Source of the DNA: Herbiconiux ginsengi
Lineage (GTDB): Bacteria > Actinomycetota > Actinomycetes > Actinomycetales > Microbacteriaceae
DNA length: 64,000 nucleotides
Direction of reading: 5' to 3'
Assembly: GCF_900107435.1 (NCBI RefSeq)
Contig: NZ_FNPZ01000002.1
Span: 372,001-436,000, forward strand
Numbering within the stretch: position 1 is the first letter of the stretch; every line of letters starts with the position of its first letter. This document shows positions 41,707-51,354 of the stretch, piece by piece. The position numbers were made by a program, and so were the translations under genes. The notes beneath the pieces are model-generated. The model ran no database searches, was not told the DNA's origin, and saw nothing but the letters and a program-made list of their open reading frames with translations.

Positions 41707-43143
41707 TCAGCTGAGGCGGCGCAGCAGACCCCGGATGAATCCGTCTTTGCGCTCCGTGAACGGCGGATACACCAGCTTCATCGTGTCGGGAGTGAGGGGT
41801 TTCCGCAGCACGGCCTTCTCATGGCTGAAGGTCTCGACGCTGCGCCGCCCGTGGTAACGCCCCATCCCGCTCTCCCCCACGCCGCCGAAGGGCAGGCCGG
41901 AGACGCTGAGGTGGGCCGCGGGGATGCCGAAGCCGACGGCGCCCGACGAGGTCTCGGTGAGGATGCGCCGCGCCGCGGTCTTCGAGTTCGTGAAGGCGTA
42001 GAGCGCGAGCGGCTTGTCGCCCGCGCGGATGACCTCGATCGCCTCGTCGAGGCCCGACACCTGCACCATCGGCAGGATCGGACCGAAGATCTCCTGCTGC
42101 ATCACCGGGGCGTCGCGAGCGACGCCGCCGAGCAGCGTCGGTGCGACGTAGCGCGTGCGCTCGTCGGAGCGGCCGCCCGCGAGCACGCGCTCCCCCTCCA
42201 GCAGACCGGTGAGCCGCGCGAAGTGGTGGTCGTTCACGATCCGGCCATAGCTGGAACTCGATCGCGGGTCGCCGTCGTACAGCTCGCCGATCGCCTCGAT
42301 CAGGTGCGGCGTGAGCGCTGCCGACACCCCGGCCGTGGCGAGCAGATAATCGGGCGCCACGCAGGTCTGGCCGGCGTTCAGGAATTTGCCCCAGACGATC
42401 CGGCGCGCCGTGGCGGCCAGGTCGACCGTGTCGTCGACGTACACCGGCGACTTGCCGCCGAGTTCCAGGGTCACGGGCGTCAGGTGCTTCGCCGCCGCGG
42501 ACATCACGATCCGGCCCACGGTTCCGTTGCCGGTGTAGAAGATGTGGTCGAATCGCTCGGCGAGCAACTCGGTGGTCTCGGTCACACCGCCTTCCACCAC
42601 GGCCACGGCACGCGGATCGAGGTACTCGGGCACGAGGGCCGCCAGCAGCGCCGAAATGGCGGGTGCCAGCTCGCTCGGCTTCAGCAGCACGGCGTTGCCC
42701 GCGGCCAGCGCCCCGACCACGGGGGCGAGCAGCAGCTGCACGGGATAGTTCCACGGTGCGATCACGAGCACCACCCCGAGCGGTTCGAGCAGCGTCGACG
42801 CGGAGGCCGGCGCGATCGCGAGCGGCACAGCCACCCGTCGCGGTCGCAGCCACCGGTGCAGGTGCGCGAGCGTGTGATCGATCTCCGCGAGCACGATGCC
42901 GATCTCGGTCAGCTGCGACTCGGCGGGGTTCTTGCCGAGGTCGAGGAAGAGCGCGTCTTCCAACTCGGCCGAGCGCTCCACGAGCATCCGCTTCAAAGCG
43001 GTGAGCTGCTCGGTGCGCCAGCGCAGCGAGCGGGTGACCCCGCGGTCGAAGGCGCTGCGGAGCGCGGGCACGATCGCGGCCACGGGCACGGCAGCGCGGT
43101 CGGCGGGATCGGTGGCGGAACCGGCGGTGGACTCCAGAGTCAT
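41707..43143 (-). CDS. Aldehyde dehydrogenase, class 3-like
   Basis: 478 residues. PWNYPVQLLLAP and KPSELAPAISALLA form the NAD(P) site; the catalytic Glu is in TLELGGKSPVYVD and the Cys in NAGQTCVAPDYLL. The C-terminal EIFGPILPM and GGVGESGMGRYHG plus KPLTPDTMKLVYPPF are typical of class 3 fatty-aldehyde/coniferyl-type ALDHs with a C-terminal membrane-facing end. Only 20 bases separate it from aspA on the same strand. The substrate is probably a medium or long-chain aldehyde, by family. Confidence 0.93.
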   Translation of the reverse strand: MTLESTAGSATDPADRAAVPVAAIVPALRSAFDRGVTRSLRWRTEQLTALKRMLVERSAELEDALFLDLGKNPAESQLTEIGIVLAEIDHTLAHLHRWLRPRRVAVPLAIAPASASTLLEPLGVVLVIAPWNYPVQLLLAPVVGALAAGNAVLLKPSELAPAISALLAALVPEYLDPRAVAVVEGGVTETTELLAERFDHIFYTGNGTVGRIVMSAAAKHLTPVTLELGGKSPVYVDDTVDLAATARRIVWGKFLNAGQTCVAPDYLLATAGVSAALTPHLIEAIGELYDGDPRSSSSYGRIVNDHHFARLTGLLEGERVLAGGRSDERTRYVAPTLLGGVARDAPVMQQEIFGPILPMVQVSGLDEAIEVIRAGDKPLALYAFTNSKTAARRILTETSSGAVGFGIPAAHLSVSGLPFGGVGESGMGRYHGRRSVETFSHEKAVLRKPLTPDTMKLVYPPFTERKDGFIRGLLRRLS

Positions 43144-43167
43144 GTGCCCATCGTAGGAGCGTGCGGG

Positions 43168-43404
43168 CTACCCGTGGAAGAACGGCACGATCAGATAGAT
43201 GCCGTAGAGCACGGCACAGGCACTCAGTCCGAAGCAGAGATACGACAGCACGGTCGCGTAGGCGGGCCGCACCTGCTCACCGGTGCGGGCGTCCGGATGC
43301 GTGAGCCCGCGAAAGCGCAGCCCGAACGAATACAGGCTCACCACGACGGCGGTGGAGACCAGCGATGCAATGGCGACCGCCAGGAACGAACCCCACTCGA
43401 TCAT
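43168..43404 (-). CDS. Small membrane protein coupled to the Pit transporter
   Basis: 78 residues with two hydrophobic helices (FLAVAIASLVSTAVVVSLYSF and YLCFGLSACAVLYGIYLIVP) and a polar loop containing a dipeptide-rich THPDARTGEQ. Its ATG overlaps the pit stop (ATGA), so it is made together with the transporter. Similar small proteins follow pit genes in related Actinobacteria as far as I recall; a subunit or assembly role is only suggested by this coupling. Confidence 0.75.
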   Translation of the reverse strand: MIEWGSFLAVAIASLVSTAVVVSLYSFGLRFRGLTHPDARTGEQVRPAYATVLSYLCFGLSACAVLYGIYLIVPFFHG

Positions 43405-44585
43405 CCGGCCACCCTTCTCTTGCGACGCGTCGCCTTCGGGCTCCGCACCGCGATCGACGCGGCGTCGACCTCGCTGATGGCGTTGTTCGAGTCGACCCGG
43501 TTGCGGCGGGAGAGCAGGAAGATCGTGACGATGACGGCGAGCCCCACCCCCAGGTCGATGATGATGCCCGCGGTGCCGATGGTGGCGACGAAAGCCGCCA
43601 GGGCTCCCACGACGGCCGAGGCCGGAAGGGTCATCGCCCAGCCGAGGCCGATGCGCCCGGCCGTGCGCCAACGCACCGAGGAGCCCTTGCGCCCGAGACC
43701 CGAGCCGATCACCGAACCCGAGGCCACCTGCGTGGTGGAGAGGGCGAATCCGAGGTGGCTGGAGGCCAGGATCGTGGCGGCGGTGCTCGTCTCGGCGGCG
43801 AACCCCTGTGCCGGCTTCACGTCGGTGAGTCCGGCGCCGAGGGTGCGGATGATGCGCCAGCCGCCCATGTAGGTGCCGAGGGCGATCGCGACGGCGCAGG
43901 TGACGATCACCCAGATCTGCGGCCCGGTTCCGGAGTCCTGCAGGCCCGCCGAGATGAGCATCAGGGTGATGACCCCCATGGTCTTCTGGGCGTCGTTCGT
44001 GCCGTGCGCGAGGGCCACGAGCGAGGAGGAGAAGATCTGGCCGTAGCGGAACCGCCCGCGCACGCCCGATTGGGCGCTGGAGGCGGGCATCCGGGTGATG
44101 GCGTAGGCCAACCGGGTGGCCGTGAACGCCACCACCCCGGCCACCACCGGGGCGATCAGAGCGGGCAGGATGACCTTGCTCACCAGCACGCTGTAGTCGA
44201 CCACTCCGAATCCGGCGCCGACGATGGCAGCACCGATCAGGCCGCCGAAGAGGGCGTGCGACGAGCTCGAGGGCAGGCCGAACAGCCAGGTCACGAGGTT
44301 CCAGACGATGGCGCCGATCAATCCGGCGAAGATCATCTCGGGCAGGATCTGCACCCCGCCGTCGCCCTCTTTGATCAGCCCGTTGGAGATGGTCCGGGCC
44401 ACCTCCGTGCTGAGGAACGCACCCACGAGGTTCAACGCGGCCGCGAGGCCCACGGCCACCTTGGGCTTCAGCGCCCCGGTGGCGATCGGCGTCGCCATGG
44501 CGTTCGCCGTGTCGTGGAAGCCGTTGGTGAAGTCGAAGAACAGGGCCAGAACGACGACCAGCACGACGATGACGGTCAGATCCAC
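43401..44585 (-). CDS. pit: Low-affinity inorganic phosphate transporter, Pit family
   Basis: 394 residues, about ten helices. The two PD001131-like signatures that mark the family are present: FDFTNGFHDTANAMA in the N-terminal half and LVALAHGTNDAQKTMG in the C-terminal half. The conserved GLPSSSSHALFGGLIG loop is also seen. It carries metal-phosphate with protons or sodium across the cytoplasmic membrane. The C-terminus is a charged tail. Followed by an overlapping small membrane-protein gene. Confidence 0.95.
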   Translation of the reverse strand: MDLTVIVVLVVVLALFFDFTNGFHDTANAMATPIATGALKPKVAVGLAAALNLVGAFLSTEVARTISNGLIKEGDGGVQILPEMIFAGLIGAIVWNLVTWLFGLPSSSSHALFGGLIGAAIVGAGFGVVDYSVLVSKVILPALIAPVVAGVVAFTATRLAYAITRMPASSAQSGVRGRFRYGQIFSSSLVALAHGTNDAQKTMGVITLMLISAGLQDSGTGPQIWVIVTCAVAIALGTYMGGWRIIRTLGAGLTDVKPAQGFAAETSTAATILASSHLGFALSTTQVASGSVIGSGLGRKGSSVRWRTAGRIGLGWAMTLPASAVVGALAAFVATIGTAGIIIDLGVGLAVIVTIFLLSRRNRVDSNNAISEVDAASIAVRSPKATRRKRRVAG

Positions 44586-44733
44586 CCGTGCCTCTCCAGC
44601 CGTTGATGCCTGCGGCGCGCAAGACGAGAATTCATCGGGAGTTCATGCACGTCGGGTGGCCCGAACAGGAGCCGTCACGATAATCGCATCCGCCCCCGTC
44701 GAGGTCAACTCGGGATCGCTCTACGCTGGAGGA

Positions 44734-46854
44734 ATGGATGCTCTCCCTCCCGTCGCCCCCAAGTTCCCGCTCGAACGCTCGCACCACGGCGACGTGGTCG
44801 TCGACGACTACGAATGGCTGCGCGAAAAGGAGAATCCGGAGACGCTTCGCTACCTCGAGGCGGAGAACGCGTACACCGATGAGGCGACCGCGCACCTCGC
44901 GGAGCTGCGTCAGCGCATCTTCGACGAGATCAAGGCGCGCACGCTCGAGACCGACCTCTCGGTGCCGGTGCGCGACGGGCGGTACTGGTATTACACCCGC
45001 ACCGCCGAGGGCTCCCAGTACGGCGTGCACTGCCGCGCGCCGATCTCCGGCGACGACGACTGGACTCCCCCGGCCGTGGAAGCGGGCACCCCCATCGACG
45101 GAGAGCAGGTCGTGCTCGACGACAACGCCGAGGCCGACGGCCACGACTTCTATTCGCTCGGCTCCTTCGACGTCAGCCCCGACGGCGACTTCCTGGCCTA
45201 CGCCGTCGACGTGCTGGGCGACGAGCGCTACACGCTGCGCATCCGCGATCTCCGCACGGGTGAAGACCTGCCCGACGTGATCGCCGACACCTTCCCGGGC
45301 GCCGTGTTCTCGGGCGACGGCGGCAGCGTCTACTACCCCACCGTCGACGACGCCTGGCGCCCCGACACCATCTGGCGGCACGTCGTGGGCGGCACCGAGC
45401 CCGACGTGCAGGTGTTCACCGAGCCCGACGAGCGCTACTGGGTGGGCGTGGGACTCACCCGCAGCAAGAAATACCTCGAGATCGCGATCGGATCGAAGAT
45501 CACCAGCGAGGTGCTGCTGCTCGACACCAGCGATCCCGATGCCACGTTCGAGGTGGTCTGGCCGCGGCGCGAGGGTGTCGAGTACTCCGTCGAGCACGCG
45601 GTGGTGGGCGGCCGCGACCGCCTCCTCATCCTGCACAACGACGGCGCGGAGAACTTCGAGCTGATCGACGTCGACCCGGCGCATCCGCTCGACCGCGCCG
45701 GCTGGCACACCGTGTTCGCGCACGATCCCGCCGTGCGTCTGGAAGAGGTGGAGGCCTTCGCCGCACACCTCACGGTCGACTACCGGCGTGATGGCCTGAC
45801 CCGCATCGGCGTGCTGCCACTGGCCCCCGATGCTCCGGAGATCGACGGCTCGGCCTTGGTCGAGATCGCGTTCGACGAGCCGTTGTTCTCGGTGGGCACC
45901 TCGGGCAACCCGGAGTGGCTGCAGCCGACGGTGCGCTACGGCTTCACCTCCTTCGTCACGCCGTCATCGGTGTTCGACTACGACGTGACGACCGGCGTCT
46001 CGACACTGCTGAAGCAGCATCCGGTGCTCGGCGGCTACGATCCGGCCGACTACGTGCAGCGGCGCGAATGGGCGACGGCGGCCGACGGCACGCAGGTGCC
46101 GCTCTCGATCGTCGCCCGGGCGGGGGTTCTGGATGCCGGCTCCCCCGCGCCCTTCGTGCTCTATGGTTACGGCTCCTACGAGGCGTCGATCGACCCGGGC
46201 TTCTCGGTGGCGCGGCTGTCGCTGCTCGACCGCGGCGTGGTGTTCGCGATCGCGCACGTGCGCGGCGGCGGCGAGCTCGGGCGGCACTGGTATGAGAACG
46301 GCAAGACGCTCAGCAAGAAGAACACGTTCACCGATTTCGTCGCGGCGGCGGAACGGGTCATCGAACTCGGCCTCACCTCACCGTCGCAACTGGTGGCTCA
46401 GGGCGGCAGCGCAGGCGGGCTGCTGATGGGCGCGGTGGCGAACCTGGCGCCGCACCTGTTCGCCGGCATCCTGGCTCAGGTGCCGTTCGTCGATGCCCTG
46501 ACCTCCATCCTCGACCCGTCGCTCCCGCTGACGGTGATCGAGTGGGACGAGTGGGGCGACCCGCTGCACGACCCCGAGGTGTACGCCTACATGAAGTCGT
46601 ACTCCCCCTACGAGAACGTCGTGCAGCAGCAGTATCCGCGCATCCTGGCGGTCACGAGCCTCAACGACACCCGCGTGCTCTACGTCGAACCCGCGAAATG
46701 GACGGCACGCCTCCGCACGGTCGGTGCTCCCGTACTCCTCCGCACCGAGATGTCGGCCGGCCACGGTGGCGTCAGCGGCCGCTACGAGCGCTGGAAGGAG
46801 ATCGCGGAGGAGTACGCCTGGATGCTCGACGTGCTCGGTCGCGCGTCGGCCTGA
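44734..46854 (+). CDS. ptrB: S9 family peptidase, oligopeptidase B type
   Basis: 706 residues. The N-terminal beta-propeller (about 60-420) starts after the family opening HGDVVVDDYEWLREKENPE. The C-terminal alpha/beta-hydrolase domain has Ser559 in QGGSAGGLL, Asp645 in SLNDTRVLYVEP and His677 in SAGHGGVSGRYE. The acidic S1/S2 determinants typical of oligopeptidase B cannot be confirmed by eye, but length and start match the family, which cuts short peptides after basic residues. No signal peptide, so cytosolic. GGAGGA precedes the ATG. Confidence 0.94.
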   Translation: MDALPPVAPKFPLERSHHGDVVVDDYEWLREKENPETLRYLEAENAYTDEATAHLAELRQRIFDEIKARTLETDLSVPVRDGRYWYYTRTAEGSQYGVHCRAPISGDDDWTPPAVEAGTPIDGEQVVLDDNAEADGHDFYSLGSFDVSPDGDFLAYAVDVLGDERYTLRIRDLRTGEDLPDVIADTFPGAVFSGDGGSVYYPTVDDAWRPDTIWRHVVGGTEPDVQVFTEPDERYWVGVGLTRSKKYLEIAIGSKITSEVLLLDTSDPDATFEVVWPRREGVEYSVEHAVVGGRDRLLILHNDGAENFELIDVDPAHPLDRAGWHTVFAHDPAVRLEEVEAFAAHLTVDYRRDGLTRIGVLPLAPDAPEIDGSALVEIAFDEPLFSVGTSGNPEWLQPTVRYGFTSFVTPSSVFDYDVTTGVSTLLKQHPVLGGYDPADYVQRREWATAADGTQVPLSIVARAGVLDAGSPAPFVLYGYGSYEASIDPGFSVARLSLLDRGVVFAIAHVRGGGELGRHWYENGKTLSKKNTFTDFVAAAERVIELGLTSPSQLVAQGGSAGGLLMGAVANLAPHLFAGILAQVPFVDALTSILDPSLPLTVIEWDEWGDPLHDPEVYAYMKSYSPYENVVQQQYPRILAVTSLNDTRVLYVEPAKWTARLRTVGAPVLLRTEMSAGHGGVSGRYERWKEIAEEYAWMLDVLGRASA

Positions 46855-46900
46855 CGGCCGTGAGGAGCCCGGCCACCGCTCCGGCCGGGCTCGAATCCGC

Positions 46901-47245
46901 CTACTCGTCGCCGGCGATGTCGACCGAGATCTCAACCGCCGGAACGCTCCCCCGGTTCTCCAGCCAGTGGACGGTGTCCCGGTCTTCGGGCCATCCCACG
47001 CCCGGCCCGTATTCCGTCGCGATCCCGTCTCGATGGTCGGTGATGGTTCCCTGCAACACGTAGACCGTCCCCGGTCTGCCCTTGTGGTCGTGAACCGGGC
47101 CGAAGACCGCGCCGGGCTCGAGAGTCACCCTGCGCATCCGGAGCTCTCGCCCGCCCAGACCCGGGAAATCGGGACCGAGATCGACGGAGGTCAGCAGCTC
47201 GACCTTGACACCGTTCTTCGCCCGTGCGACATCGTCGTCACTCAT
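46901..47245 (-). CDS. Cupin domain protein
   Basis: 114 residues. A single cupin barrel with motif 1 GAVFGPVHDHKGRPGTVYVLQG (metal ligands His, His, Glu largely replaced: HDHxxxxGTVYVLxG) and motif 2 around DTVHWLENRGSVPAVEI. Of the two starts, MSDDD has GAGGAGG at normal distance and was chosen over MTMSDDD. Convergent with oligopeptidase B. The function of such small cupins is unknown. Confidence 0.85.
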   Translation of the reverse strand: MSDDDVARAKNGVKVELLTSVDLGPDFPGLGGRELRMRRVTLEPGAVFGPVHDHKGRPGTVYVLQGTITDHRDGIATEYGPGVGWPEDRDTVHWLENRGSVPAVEISVDIAGDE

Positions 47246-47334
47246 GGTCATCCCTCCTCCTGAGACGGGGCCGTGGCAGGCTCTCCTCCCGAGAGTGACG
47301 TCTGCGACGTCATGAGTCAAGATCTGTTCGGCGC

Positions 47335-49449
47335 CTACTCCGTGAGTGCGGAGCGCAGCAGGGACACGAGCGCATCCAGCTGCACGCTGTCCGACGACCC
47401 GACCTCTTCGTCCGAGCCGTCGAGGGCCCGGGCCGCGAGTCCTTGCTTCGAGTCGATGAGCTCGGCGATGCGGGTGTCGATGGTCTGCGCGGCGATGATC
47501 CGCCACGCCGTCACCGGCTCCTCCTGCCCGATGCGGTGCACGCGGTCGATCGCCTGGGTCTGCTCCGCCGCCGTCCACGACAGCTCGGCGAGCACGACGT
47601 TCGACGCGGCCTGGAGGTTGAGCCCCACACCTGCCGCGGTGAGCGAACACACCGCCACGGACACCTCGGGGTCGTTGTTGAAGGCGTCGATCTCGCGCTG
47701 GCGCAGCACCGCCGACTGGTCGCCGCGGATCGACACCGTCTTGAGCTCCCGTCGCGCGAACAGGTCTTCGGCCGCATCCATCACGTCGATGTGCTTCGCG
47801 AAGAACACGACCTTGCCCACGGAACGCGCCAGCTGGGCGGCGTAGTCGGCGGCGAGGCCGGCCTTCGCCGTTCCGATCTGCCGCACCATGGTGAACACGT
47901 TGAGACCCTGTTCGGTGGCCTGTGTGTCTTCGAGCTCCTGTCGGGCCACCAGGCGCATGAGGTCGTCGTCGGGGATGTCGTCGACGTCGTCGCCGCGTGC
48001 GTTCGCCCGCGCTGCGATGAGCCGGCGGTAGCGCGTCACCAGGCGGGCGCCGAGCTCGCGCTCGGCCTCGCGGATGGAGCGGCCGAGGTCGTCGTCGAGC
48101 TCCACCGGGAGGTCGACGATGCGCTTGGCGGGAAGGTCGGCGGCCACGTCGATCTTCCGCCGTCGCACGATCCCCATGTCGATCACGGCCTCGCGAGCCT
48201 CGGTGAAGAACCCGGCGTCGGCGGGCGTCAGGCCCACCTCTTCGAGCCGCTCCATCAGCACCGGCGTCGGCTTCGTGCCGTCGATCCAGCCGAGGAACTG
48301 CCAGATGGCGCGGAAGTCGTCGACGTCGTTGATCAGCGGGGTGCCGGTGAGGGCCATCATCAGCGGATTGCCGCCCGGGGCGGTGCGACGGATGCGGTCG
48401 GCCAGCGCGAGCACGTTGCGCGAGCGCAGCGACGACAGGTTCTTAATGAAGTGGGCCTCGTCGACCACCATGCCGCGGAAGCCGAGCGTGCCGAGCCAGG
48501 AGAGGTGACGGTCGAGCACTTCGTAGTTGACGATCACCACGTCGGCGAACGCGTCGAGGGTGTCGCCGTCGCCGTGCACCACGGTGGCGCGGCGGTGCGG
48601 GGTCCAGATCTCGACCTCGCGCGCCCAGTTCATCTTCACCACGTTCGGCACCACGGCGAGCAACGGATAGGCGTCGGCGACGGATGCGGCCAGCAGCGAC
48701 TGCGCCGTCTTTCCGAGACCGGGCTCGTCGGCCAGCAGGAACGTGCGGTGCCCGGCCTGCACGCTCTGCAGGAATCGGGACTGGTGCACCATCAGCTCGT
48801 GCCCGGGAGGCGAGAGACGATCGATCGTGGGTGCTTCGGGCAGCTCCATGCTGGCGGCCTGCCCGCCGGCGCCGTATTCGAAGGCACGGTAGAGCGGGCC
48901 GAGCAGCTCCCAGTTCGACAGCCGCCCCACGCCGTGCGGCTTCGCGGGCGTGAGGTCGGGCGCCATGAAGGGGTTCGCGAGCTGGCGTGACTTCACCGAG
49001 AGGGGCACCACCTGGCGCTCAGCGAGTTCGGGCGGCACGACCGTGGCGACCGGGCGGGGTGCTTCGGGCTCCTCGTCGGGAACGTCGTATCCGGCGTCCT
49101 CCAGGTATTCGCGGCGCAGCTTCTTCGCAGCGGGCGAGAGGGCCGCGTCGTTCTCGAGCAGCGCGATCAGCGAGGTGTCGCGTGCGGCGGTGCGGGCGAG
49201 GATCGAGGCGATGCCGTCGAGCCGCTTCAACTGCTCGGCGCGCTCGGAGTCGCTCAACGCGGCATCCGTCTTGATCGTGGCGCGCTCCTCGCGCATCAAC
49301 AGCGCCACCACGAGGAACTTGGTGCGGTTCGCCGGAGCGACCTTGCCCCGCTGCGCGGCGGCTTCGACCTCGCGCACCTTGCGGGCGAGGATCGGAATGA
49401 GACCAGTGTTGTCTGCACTGCGTGTTCGGCGTGCGCCGGACCTTGACAT
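47335..49449 (-). CDS. SNF2-family DEAD/DEAH-box helicase
   Basis: 704 residues. About 220 N-terminal residues are helical and unassigned. The SNF2_N core follows: Walker A DEPGLGKT (241-248), DEAH box MVVDEAHFIKN, motif III MALTGTPLIN. The helicase C-terminal domain has KVVFFAKHIDVMDAAEDL, VSVAVCSLTAAGVGLNLQ and the motif VI QAIDRVHRIGQ. It resembles SMARCAL1/HepA-like solitary SNF2 proteins. AGGAG precedes the ATG. No restriction-modification or defence partners lie next to it, so a repair or remodelling role is more likely than phage defence. Confidence 0.92.
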   Translation of the reverse strand: MSRSGARRTRSADNTGLIPILARKVREVEAAAQRGKVAPANRTKFLVVALLMREERATIKTDAALSDSERAEQLKRLDGIASILARTAARDTSLIALLENDAALSPAAKKLRREYLEDAGYDVPDEEPEAPRPVATVVPPELAERQVVPLSVKSRQLANPFMAPDLTPAKPHGVGRLSNWELLGPLYRAFEYGAGGQAASMELPEAPTIDRLSPPGHELMVHQSRFLQSVQAGHRTFLLADEPGLGKTAQSLLAASVADAYPLLAVVPNVVKMNWAREVEIWTPHRRATVVHGDGDTLDAFADVVIVNYEVLDRHLSWLGTLGFRGMVVDEAHFIKNLSSLRSRNVLALADRIRRTAPGGNPLMMALTGTPLINDVDDFRAIWQFLGWIDGTKPTPVLMERLEEVGLTPADAGFFTEAREAVIDMGIVRRRKIDVAADLPAKRIVDLPVELDDDLGRSIREAERELGARLVTRYRRLIAARANARGDDVDDIPDDDLMRLVARQELEDTQATEQGLNVFTMVRQIGTAKAGLAADYAAQLARSVGKVVFFAKHIDVMDAAEDLFARRELKTVSIRGDQSAVLRQREIDAFNNDPEVSVAVCSLTAAGVGLNLQAASNVVLAELSWTAAEQTQAIDRVHRIGQEEPVTAWRIIAAQTIDTRIAELIDSKQGLAARALDGSDEEVGSSDSVQLDALVSLLRSALTE

Positions 49450-49628
49450 CGTTCTCCTGTGGAGTAAGGGCGGGGCCTCGTCTTCGCCGGAGGCCACGCG
49501 GCCAGTCGATCGGTCGGCACCGGAACGGTGCCGCTTCTGACGTGCGGGCAGTTCGAAACGGGGGCCTGGGCCGAGCAACGCGACATAGGTCGCGGTCGGC
49601 ACGAAGAGCGGGATTCCCCGTCGTCCTC
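49450..49628. other. Intergenic stretch with no recognised feature
   Basis: About 180 bases between the SNF2 gene start and the stop of the small membrane-protein gene on the same strand. I see neither a gene nor a clear hairpin; a promoter for the SNF2 gene is likely here but not readable. Confidence 0.4.
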
Positions 49629-49967
49629 TCAGTCTACGCGATGGACCTTGATGAACAGGCCACTTGCGACGAACAGGGCCGCGCCGAGGATGTGCGCGAT
49701 CTGCCAGACGAACACGGGCAGGTCGATCGGCAGCACCGGGTTCCACAGCACGGCCACCGCGAGGAGGAACGGGATCCACCACCATTGCTTCGCCTGAAAG
49801 GCGAACCAGCACATGATGAGGGCCAGGATGCTCACGACGTAGCGGGCGATGGTGAACCAGCCCGGGTCGCCCACGACGGCGATGAACGCCAGGAGCGCGA
49901 TGGCCCCGAGGATTCCGGGAGCGAGTGCCGGGCGCGTGAAAGCCGGGGTGGCGTATCGATTGCTCAT
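49629..49967 (-). CDS. Small four-helix membrane protein (DUF6804-like)
   Basis: 112 residues with four hydrophobic helices and the block FQAKQWWWIPFLLAVAVLWNPVLP, which I associate with DUF6804 proteins. The last helix (AHILGAALFVASGLFI) is followed by a short basic end. Divergent from the gene at 50007. Function unknown. Confidence 0.8.
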   Translation of the reverse strand: MSNRYATPAFTRPALAPGILGAIALLAFIAVVGDPGWFTIARYVVSILALIMCWFAFQAKQWWWIPFLLAVAVLWNPVLPIDLPVFVWQIAHILGAALFVASGLFIKVHRVD

Positions 49968-50006
49968 GTCTCGCCAATCCTACGCGGCGCTCGATATGGT
50001 GAACTC

Positions 50007-50405
50007 ATGACACTTCCCACCGGAACCCCTGGCCCTCAGTTCGCCGGCCCGGAGGGGCTCTGGACCGCCGATCCCGAGGAGCTGGCCGCTCGCCTGTTCG
50101 TCGCCGTCTTCGCCGGTCAGGGCGCCGTTCCGCTGCCGCAGAAGGAGGTCTCCGAGGTCTATGCGACACTCGCGGCACTCGGCGGCTACTCGCTCCCGGA
50201 TGTGCGCTCCGGCAACACGCAGCCGCTCGGCCTCACCGTGCAGCTGGCGCAGGAGGCCATCCTGATCTGGGAGCGCGCCACCGTCGCCACCCGCCTCAGC
50301 GCCGGAGCCGGCCCCGTCTCGCACACCATCACCATGCTCCGCTTCGGTCCGGGCGTGCTGACCTCGGCCGACCCGGTCGCCGCTCTGAAGGCCCGGCTCC
50401 ACTGA
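50007..50405 (+). CDS. Hypothetical protein, first gene before psuG
   Basis: 132 residues, soluble. Visible blocks are EELAARLFVAVFAGQGAVPL, YATLAALGGYSLPDVRSG and LTVQLAQEAILIWERATVA. No family recognised and no signal peptide. It ends 13 bases before psuG on the same strand, so it may be cotranscribed with the pseudouridine genes. The start is the ATG after a weak purine stretch; the frame is open upstream but runs through the neighbouring divergent gene. Confidence 0.7.
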   Translation: MTLPTGTPGPQFAGPEGLWTADPEELAARLFVAVFAGQGAVPLPQKEVSEVYATLAALGGYSLPDVRSGNTQPLGLTVQLAQEAILIWERATVATRLSAGAGPVSHTITMLRFGPGVLTSADPVAALKARLH

Positions 50406-50418
50406 GCACGGTCGATCG

Positions 50419-51354
50419 ATGAGCCGCGGTACGCATCCGTTCCTGGTCGCCGCCGAGGTGGCCGACGCCCTCGACGAGGGCCGCCCCGTCGTGGCCCTGG
50501 AGTCCACGATCATCTCGCACGGTCTCCCCCGTCCGCGTAATCTCGCGGCCGCGCAGGAGTTCGAGGAGATCCTGCGCTCGGCCGGTGTCGTGCCGGCCAC
50601 CATCGCGGTGCTCGACGGAGTGCCGCGCATCGGCCTCGACGAGGAGGGCGTGCAGCGCATCGCGGGCGACGACATGGCCAAGGCCAGCGTGCGCGACCTC
50701 CCGATCCTCGCGGCCAAGGGCGCCAGCGGTGCGACCACGGTCGCGGCCACGGCCTACCTCGCAGGGCGGGCCGGGGTGCGGGTGTTCGCCACCGGCGGGC
50801 TCGGCGGGGTGCATCGCGGCGCGTCGGAGTCGTTCGACGAATCGGCCGACCTCAGCTCGCTGGCCCTCTCCGGCGTCACCGTGGTCTCCGCGGGGGTGAA
50901 GTCGGTGCTCGACATCCCGGCCACCCTGGAACGGCTGGAGACCCTCAGCGTGCCCGTGGTGGGCTATCGCACCACCGACTTCCCGAGCTTCTGGTTGCGC
51001 GCTTCGGGCCACACCCTCGACTGGCAGGTCGATGACGCGGCCGAGATCGCCCGCGTCATGCGCGGACAGGACGAGCTGGGCCACGGGCAGGGCATCGTGG
51101 TGGCGAACCCGATCCCGGTCGACGAGCAGTGGGATCCGGTGGAGCATGACCGCATCCTGGCCACGGCGTTCGCCGCCGCCGACGCCGCCGGCGTCACCGG
51201 CAAGGCGGTCACGCCGTTCCTGCTGGGCTTCATCGTGGAGGCGTCGGGTGGCAAGAGCCTCGAGGTGAACCTCGACATCGCCCGCAACAACGTGCGGCTC
51301 GCCGCCGAGATCGCGATCGCCTGGAGTGCCCTGAACGCCTCGGCGGATGACTGA
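50419..51354 (+). CDS. psuG: Pseudouridine-5'-phosphate glycosidase
   Basis: 311 residues matching the family throughout. VALESTIISHGLPRPRN opens the sequence, followed by AVLDGVPRIGLDEEG, KGASGATTVAATAYLA, FATGGLGGVHRGASESFDESADL and SAGVKSVLDIPATLE. The conserved Lys and Asp/Glu around the Mn site are inside these blocks. It splits pseudouridine 5'-phosphate into uracil and ribose 5-phosphate. It overlaps the sugar kinase gene by 8 bases; together they make the two-step pseudouridine breakdown route. Confidence 0.95.
   Translation: MSRGTHPFLVAAEVADALDEGRPVVALESTIISHGLPRPRNLAAAQEFEEILRSAGVVPATIAVLDGVPRIGLDEEGVQRIAGDDMAKASVRDLPILAAKGASGATTVAATAYLAGRAGVRVFATGGLGGVHRGASESFDESADLSSLALSGVTVVSAGVKSVLDIPATLERLETLSVPVVGYRTTDFPSFWLRASGHTLDWQVDDAAEIARVMRGQDELGHGQGIVVANPIPVDEQWDPVEHDRILATAFAAADAAGVTGKAVTPFLLGFIVEASGGKSLEVNLDIARNNVRLAAEIAIAWSALNASADD

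Noticed and set aside
47335-49449. Phage-defence system around the SNF2 helicase
   Set aside because: No methylase, nuclease or other defence gene lies next to it; neighbours are a cupin and a small membrane protein.
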